A stretch of 64,000 nucleotides of DNA from Microbacterium immunditiarum (GTDB lineage Bacteria > Actinomycetota > Actinomycetes > Actinomycetales > Microbacteriaceae), in assembly GCF_013409785.1 (NCBI RefSeq), contig NZ_JACCBV010000001.1:1922001-1986000 (forward strand), read 5' to 3'. Below are positions 59,586 to 64,000 of this stretch, piece after piece; position 1 is the stretch's first letter; each line of letters starts with the position of its first letter. Under the pieces are notes generated by a model. It made no database searches. It was not told the DNA's origin and was given only the letters and a program-made list of their open reading frames with translations. A program made the position numbers and the translations under genes.

Positions 59586-60377
59586 TCAGGCGAGCCCGGC
59601 TCCCGCCGCGAGGCCCGCCGACAGGAAGACCGTCACGGCGATGGCGAACACGAACGGTCCGATCGCGGCGAGCACGACGGCGGTCACGCCGGACCCGCGC
59701 CCGCGATTCTTCGCGATCGCGACGATGCCCTGCACGAGCGCCCACACCCCGAACAGCGTCCCGAGCCAGAACGACACCTCGCCCAGCAGCACCCAGTCGC
59801 GCACGGGTGTGAACACCGACGGATCGAACTCGGCGCCCGTGGGCACCAGCGCCTGCTCGGAGCCGACGCCCACCCCGATCTGCCACGACGCGACGGATGC
59901 CGCGATCGGCGCGATCACGGCGGCGAGCACTCCCGCGACGAGCGCGATCGTCCCGATGGCCGAAGTCGGCCGGGCGGCGGCCGTCGCGCCGAAGGTCGTC
60001 TGCGGCACGCGGGCCGCGGGCTGCGCGTACGGCGGCGCCCACGCTGCCGCTCCCGTTGCAGCCTGCGGCGAAGGGGCGCCGCCGTAGGGCGCCCGCCCAC
60101 CCGGGTGCGCGTAGCCCGGGGGTCCGTACGCGGGTGGAGCGGTGTACCCCGGATGGGCCGGCTGGGCGGGGCCCGGCGGTCGGCCGGCGTGCTGAGGCTG
60201 ACCCGGGTATGACGGCTGACCCGGGTATGACGGCTGTGAGTGCGGCTGAGGTTGCCCCTGGGGCGGATGCCCCGCGGCGCCCGGTGACCAACCCTGCCCG
60301 GGGACCGGCGGCGCCGGCTGGGGCGGGACATAGGGCGGCACGGGTGCCGTCGGAGTGGTGTCGGCCGGGTCGCTCAC
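59586..60377 (-). CDS. Proline-rich membrane protein (DUF4190-like)
   Basis: 263-residue protein with a Pro/Gln/Gly/Tyr-rich, probably disordered N-terminal half (about residues 1-130, many PxxP and GYxxP units) and about three membrane helices (TSAIGTIALVAGVLAAVIAP, VSFWLGTLFGVWALVQGI, TAVVLAAIGPFVFAIAVTVF). The second GTG (60377) is preferred because TAGGAT ends exactly 6 bases before it; a GTG at 60383 directly abuts the -10. An 18-base exact tandem duplication lies at 60196-60231. Function unknown. Confidence 0.75.
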   Translation of the reverse strand: MSDPADTTPTAPVPPYVPPQPAPPVPGQGWSPGAAGHPPQGQPQPHSQPSYPGQPSYPGQPQHAGRPPGPAQPAHPGYTAPPAYGPPGYAHPGGRAPYGGAPSPQAATGAAAWAPPYAQPAARVPQTTFGATAAARPTSAIGTIALVAGVLAAVIAPIAASVASWQIGVGVGSEQALVPTGAEFDPSVFTPVRDWVLLGEVSFWLGTLFGVWALVQGIVAIAKNRGRGSGVTAVVLAAIGPFVFAIAVTVFLSAGLAAGAGLA

Positions 60378-60383
60378 GCTCAC

Positions 60384-60389
60384 ATCCTA
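60384..60389 (-). promoter_or_regulatory. Leaderless -10 element of the proline-rich protein gene (TAGGAT)
   Basis: On the minus strand TAGGAT ends 6 bases before the GTG at 60377 and decides between two adjacent GTG candidates. Confidence 0.55.
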
Positions 60390-60434
60390 TGAGCCGGAGA
60401 GGTCGCCGCCGCGAGAAGTGGGCGAGGGGTCGCG

Positions 60435-60440
60435 TAGACT
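60435..60440 (+). promoter_or_regulatory. Leaderless -10 element of mfd (TAGACT)
   Basis: TAGACT ends 6 bases before the GTG at 60447. Confidence 0.6.
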
Positions 60441-60446
60441 CGTTCG

Positions 60447-63400
60447 GTGACAGTTCCCGGGATCGTGCGCGCCCTCGAGCAGGCTGAGCCGTTCCGGGAG
60501 GTCGTTGCCGCGGCCACCGGTTCGGGTTCGAGAAGTTCCGGCTCGCCGGCATCCGCTGACGCAGACTTCTCGCTCGTCGACGGGCTCGACGCGCCGCTGC
60601 TGGCCGCGCTCCTCGAGCGCCGCCGCGAGGCGGGTCTTCCTCCGGCGCTCCTCGTGATCGCGCCGACCGGTCGTCGCGTCGAGTCCCTCGGGCCCGCGCT
60701 CGAGGCGCTCGTGCCCGGCGCCGAGGTGCTCGCGTTCCCCGCGTGGGAGACGCTGCCGCACGAGCGCCTGAGCCCCAGTGCCGAGACGGTCGGCCGTCGC
60801 CTCGACGTGCTGCGCAGGATCACCCGCTGGACGGGCGAGACGCCGCTGGTCGTGACCGCGTCGGTGCGCGGTGCGATCCAGCCGCTCGCGCCCGGCCTCG
60901 GCGATGAGGAGCCGGTGCGCCTCGTCGCCGGCGGCCGCGGGAACGACCTGTCCGAGATCTCGGCGCGCCTCGTCGAACTCGCGTACCACCGCGTCGACAT
61001 GGTGTCGCGCCGGGGGGAGTTCGCGGTGCGCGGCGGCATCCTCGACGTCTTCTCGCCGATCGCAGACCACCCGTACCGCGTCGAGTTCTTCGGCGACGAA
61101 GTCGATGAGATCCGAGCGTTCTCGGTCGCCGACCAGCGTTCGCTGCCGGGCGCAGTGAACGAGGTCGAGCTCATCGCGGGTCGCGAGCTGCTGCTCACGC
61201 AGGGCGTGCGCGACCGCGCGCAAGAGCTCGTCGGCCGGTTCCCCGGCGTGCGCGGGATCCTCGAGAAGATGGCCGAGGGCATCCCCGCCGAGGGAATGGA
61301 GTCGTTGCTTCCCGCCCTCGTCGACGGCCTCGTGACCCTCGCCGATTACCTGCCCGAGCGTGCCGCCGTGGCCGTCATCGACCCCGAGCGCGCCGTCACG
61401 CGCGCGCTCACCCTGAGCGAGACGAACCGCGAGTTCCTCGAGGCCGCGTGGAGCGCCGCGGCCGTCGGCGCGCAGACGCCCGTCGACCTGGGCGCGGGCG
61501 ACTTCGTGACGCTCTCGCGCCTGCGCGAGGCGGCGCACGCGCGCGGGGCGTCGTGGTGGACGCTCAGCAGCTTCGATTCCGGGGCGGCGGATGCGGCGGC
61601 CGCCCTGCGCGACGCCGAGCAGCCCGAGTACGAGGCCGCCGCCGTGGAGCTCGAAGACGCGTCGGCTGTGCGCGTTCCCGGCTCGGGCGTGCCGTCCTTC
61701 CACGGCAACGTCGACGGCGCGACGCAGCACGTCGGGCAGCTGCTCGCCGACGGATGGCGCGTCGTGGTGGCGGCATCCGGTGTCGGCCTCGTCGAACGTG
61801 CCCGCGACGTGCTCTCCGACCGCGGCATCGCTGCGCGCAAGGTCGACGATGTCCTCCAGCCGCCCGAGCCCGGCGTCGCGCATCTCGTCGTCGCGCCGCT
61901 CGAGCGCGGGTTCCAGGCGCCCGGCGCCAAGCTCGCGGTGCTCACCGAGGCGGAGTTCTACGGGCGCACGATCGGCAGCGACAACCGCGTCGTCAAGAAG
62001 CTCGCGTCCCGTCGGCGCAACGTCGTTGACCCGCTTCAGCTCAAGGCAGGCGACTACGTCGTGCATGCGACGCACGGCATCGGCAGGTTCGTCGAGCTGA
62101 CGCAGCGCGAGGTCTCCAGCGGCGGCCGCAATCCGGTCAAGAGCGTGCGCGAGTACCTCGTGCTCGAGTACGCGCCGTCGAAGCGCGGCTATCCGGGCGA
62201 CAAGCTGTTCGTGCCGACCGACCAGCTCGACCTGCTGTCGAAGTACGTCGGCGGCGAGGCGCCGACCCTGTCGAAGATGGGCGGCAGCGACTGGGCCCAG
62301 GCGAAGGGCCGCGCGCGCAAGGCGGTGCGCGACATCGCGGTCGAGCTCGTGAAGCTCTACTCGGCGCGCATGGCCGCCAAGGGCCACGCGTTCGGGCCGG
62401 ACACCCCGTGGCAGCGCGAGCTCGAAGAGGCGTTCCCGTTCGCCGAGACGCCCGACCAGCTGCAGACGATCGACGAGATCAAGGCCGACATGGAGAAGCC
62501 GATCCCGATGGACCGGCTGCTGTCGGGCGATGTCGGCTTCGGCAAGACCGAGGTTGCCGTGCGCGCCGCGTTCAAGGCGATCCAGGACGGCAAGCAGGTC
62601 GCGATGCTCGTTCCGACGACCCTGCTCGTGAAGCAGCACATCGAGACCTTCACGGAACGGTTCGCGGGCTTCCCGGTGAGAGTGCGGCCGCTCTCGCGCT
62701 TCCAGACCGACAAGGAGGCGCGCGAGACGGTCGCGGGGCTCGCCGACGGCACGGTCGACATGGTCATCGGAACGCACCGCATACTGACTGAGAAGGTCGC
62801 CTTCAAAGACCTCGGTCTGCTCATCATCGACGAGGAGCAGCGGTTCGGCGTCGAGCACAAGGATCAGCTGAAGAAGCTCAAGACGAACGTCGACATCCTC
62901 GCGATGAGCGCGACCCCGATCCCGCGCACGCTCGAGATGGCGGTGACGGGCATCCGCGAGATGTCGACTCTGCAGACGCCGCCGGAGGACCGCCACCCGA
63001 TCCTCACGTTCGTCGGGCCGCGAAACGACAAGCAGATCGCGGCCGCGATCCGTCGCGAGCTGCTGCGCGAGGGACAGGTCTTCTACGTCCACAACCGCGT
63101 CCAGTCGATCCAGCGGGTCGCAGCGCACCTGGCCGAGCTCGTGCCCGAGGCGCGCATCGCCGTCGCCCACGGGCAGATGGGCGAGCACCAGCTCGAGCAG
63201 GTCGTCGACGATTTCTGGGAGCGCCGCGCCGACGTGCTCGTCTCCACGACGATCATCGAGACCGGGCTCGACATCTCGAACTCGAACACCATCATCATCG
63301 ACCGCGCCGACAAGTACGGCCTGTCGCAGCTGCACCAGCTCCGCGGGCGCGTGGGCCGAGCGCGCGAGCGCGCGTACGCGTACTTCCTGTACGACGAGAA

Positions 63401-64000
63401 CAAGCCGCTCAGCGAGACAGCGGCCGACCGTCTCGAGACGATCGCCGTCAACAACGACCTCGGCAGCGGCATGCAGGTCGCGCTGAAGGACCTCGAGCTG
63501 CGCGGCGCGGGCAACCTCCTCGGCGCGGAGCAGGCAGGACACATCGCGGGCGTCGGCTTCGACCTCTACCTCCGGATGATCGGCGAGGCCGTCGCGACGT
63601 TCCGCGGCGAAGAGACCGAAGGGCCGACCGAGCTCCGCCTCGAGCTGCCCGTGCAGGCGCGCATCCCCGAGGACTACATCGACAGCGAGCGCCTGCGACT
63701 GGAGGCGTACCAGAAGCTGTCGGCCGCGGCATCCGCCACCGCCCGCCAGGCAGACGGCCAGGACGCCATCGATCTCGTGCTCGACGAGCTGCGCGACCGC
63801 TACGGTGAGCCGCCCTCCGAGGTCGAGGGGCTCATCGCCGTCGCGCGACTGCGGCGCCGTGCGGCGCGGGCGGGACTGTCCGACGTCGTCGCGATGGGCC
63901 CGAACCTGCGCATCGCCCCGGCGAACCTGCCCGACTCGATACGCGTGCGGCTGCAGCGACTGCACCCGAAGGCGAAGATCGTCGCGGGCGGCGAGGCGCT
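60447..64000 (+). CDS. mfd: Transcription-repair coupling factor Mfd (cut by window edge)
   Basis: SF2 translocase that removes RNA polymerase stalled at DNA lesions and recruits UvrA. About 1184 residues are in the window: UvrB-homology domains (VRGGILDVFSP), the polymerase-interacting domain (GDYVVHATHGIGRFV), Walker A GDVGFGKTEVA, DEEQRFG (DEEQ box), SATPIPRTLEMA and the motif VI region QLRGRVGRARERAYAY, then the start of the C-terminal domain. GTG start from a leaderless promoter; the last residues lie beyond position 64000. Confidence 0.96.
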   Translation, partial: MTVPGIVRALEQAEPFREVVAAATGSGSRSSGSPASADADFSLVDGLDAPLLAALLERRREAGLPPALLVIAPTGRRVESLGPALEALVPGAEVLAFPAWETLPHERLSPSAETVGRRLDVLRRITRWTGETPLVVTASVRGAIQPLAPGLGDEEPVRLVAGGRGNDLSEISARLVELAYHRVDMVSRRGEFAVRGGILDVFSPIADHPYRVEFFGDEVDEIRAFSVADQRSLPGAVNEVELIAGRELLLTQGVRDRAQELVGRFPGVRGILEKMAEGIPAEGMESLLPALVDGLVTLADYLPERAAVAVIDPERAVTRALTLSETNREFLEAAWSAAAVGAQTPVDLGAGDFVTLSRLREAAHARGASWWTLSSFDSGAADAAAALRDAEQPEYEAAAVELEDASAVRVPGSGVPSFHGNVDGATQHVGQLLADGWRVVVAASGVGLVERARDVLSDRGIAARKVDDVLQPPEPGVAHLVVAPLERGFQAPGAKLAVLTEAEFYGRTIGSDNRVVKKLASRRRNVVDPLQLKAGDYVVHATHGIGRFVELTQREVSSGGRNPVKSVREYLVLEYAPSKRGYPGDKLFVPTDQLDLLSKYVGGEAPTLSKMGGSDWAQAKGRARKAVRDIAVELVKLYSARMAAKGHAFGPDTPWQRELEEAFPFAETPDQLQTIDEIKADMEKPIPMDRLLSGDVGFGKTEVAVRAAFKAIQDGKQVAMLVPTTLLVKQHIETFTERFAGFPVRVRPLSRFQTDKEARETVAGLADGTVDMVIGTHRILTEKVAFKDLGLLIIDEEQRFGVEHKDQLKKLKTNVDILAMSATPIPRTLEMAVTGIREMSTLQTPPEDRHPILTFVGPRNDKQIAAAIRRELLREGQVFYVHNRVQSIQRVAAHLAELVPEARIAVAHGQMGEHQLEQVVDDFWERRADVLVSTTIIETGLDISNSNTIIIDRADKYGLSQLHQLRGRVGRARERAYAYFLYDENKPLSETAADRLETIAVNNDLGSGMQVALKDLELRGAGNLLGAEQAGHIAGVGFDLYLRMIGEAVATFRGEETEGPTELRLELPVQARIPEDYIDSERLRLEAYQKLSAAASATARQADGQDAIDLVLDELRDRYGEPPSEVEGLIAVARLRRRAARAGLSDVVAMGPNLRIAPANLPDSIRVRLQRLHPKAKIVAGGEA

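Overview
The window looks like a chromosomal segment of a high-GC Gram-positive actinobacterium, most likely Microbacteriaceae (Microbacterium or a close relative). The signs are very high GC with G/C-ending codons, a complete run of housekeeping genes in actinobacterial order (divergent pmt/rsmI, tRNA-Gln then glmU and prs, rplY, pth, mfd), a coproporphyrin-type heme cluster, many start codons without a ribosome binding site, and dispersed GGTCGCTGAGCGAGC-type repeats. No prophage, insertion sequence, CRISPR array or plasmid function was seen. The genes are dense and no gene-free stretch exceeds about 190 bases.

Layout. 1-902: start of hrpA (minus, cut by the left edge). 986-4464: five-gene operon of CPBP protease, membrane protein, small winged-helix regulator, ABC ATPase and ABC permease. 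4519-7278: aldo/keto reductase and a thioredoxin-domain DUF255 protein. 7372-15122: heme cluster hemA (minus) diverging from hemE-cgoX-chdC-hemC-hemB-hemL. 15234-17755: pmt diverging from rsmI. 17789-22144: a 1451-residue LPXTG-type surface protein with about nine repeated domains. 22274-24747: metG-tatD. 24750-26779: a hidden 57-residue gene, then an ECF sigma factor with a TPR-like tail and its DGPF/YCII partner. 26945-28833: rsmA and a phosphodiesterase. 28781-31611: Stealth phosphotransferase and an aldo/keto reductase, followed by ispE to 32534.

32584-34764 (minus) is a probable sulfide/persulfide-response operon: CoA-disulfide reductase fused to rhodanese, a CsoR/CstR regulator without the copper-ligand His, and a small Cys-rich protein, with two ATACCCC-nn-GGGGTAT operators in front. 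34948-38175 is an OpuC-type osmoprotectant transporter. 38293-41537: Eis-like acetyltransferase and an ABC-F ATPase. 41569-44793: marR, tRNA-Gln(TTG), glmU and prs. 44823-49770: P-type ATPase, MOSC protein and an RnfD-ferredoxin-reductase fusion. 49899-53133: sensor kinase, response regulator and epimerase (all minus). 53177-57845: corA, FAD oxidase, then gnd diverging from gntK. 57830-60377: a hidden 40-residue membrane protein, rplY, pth and a proline-rich membrane protein. 60447-64000: mfd, cut by the right edge.

Two themes run through the window. First, at least 18 genes have a TAnnnT -10 element placed 6 or 7 (in two cases 8 or 9) bases before the start codon, so their mRNAs should be leaderless; genes inside operons are instead joined by ATGA/GTGA overlaps. 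Second, dispersed repeats occur both as convergent-gene terminators and inside coding sequence (hemL and the ABC-F gene).
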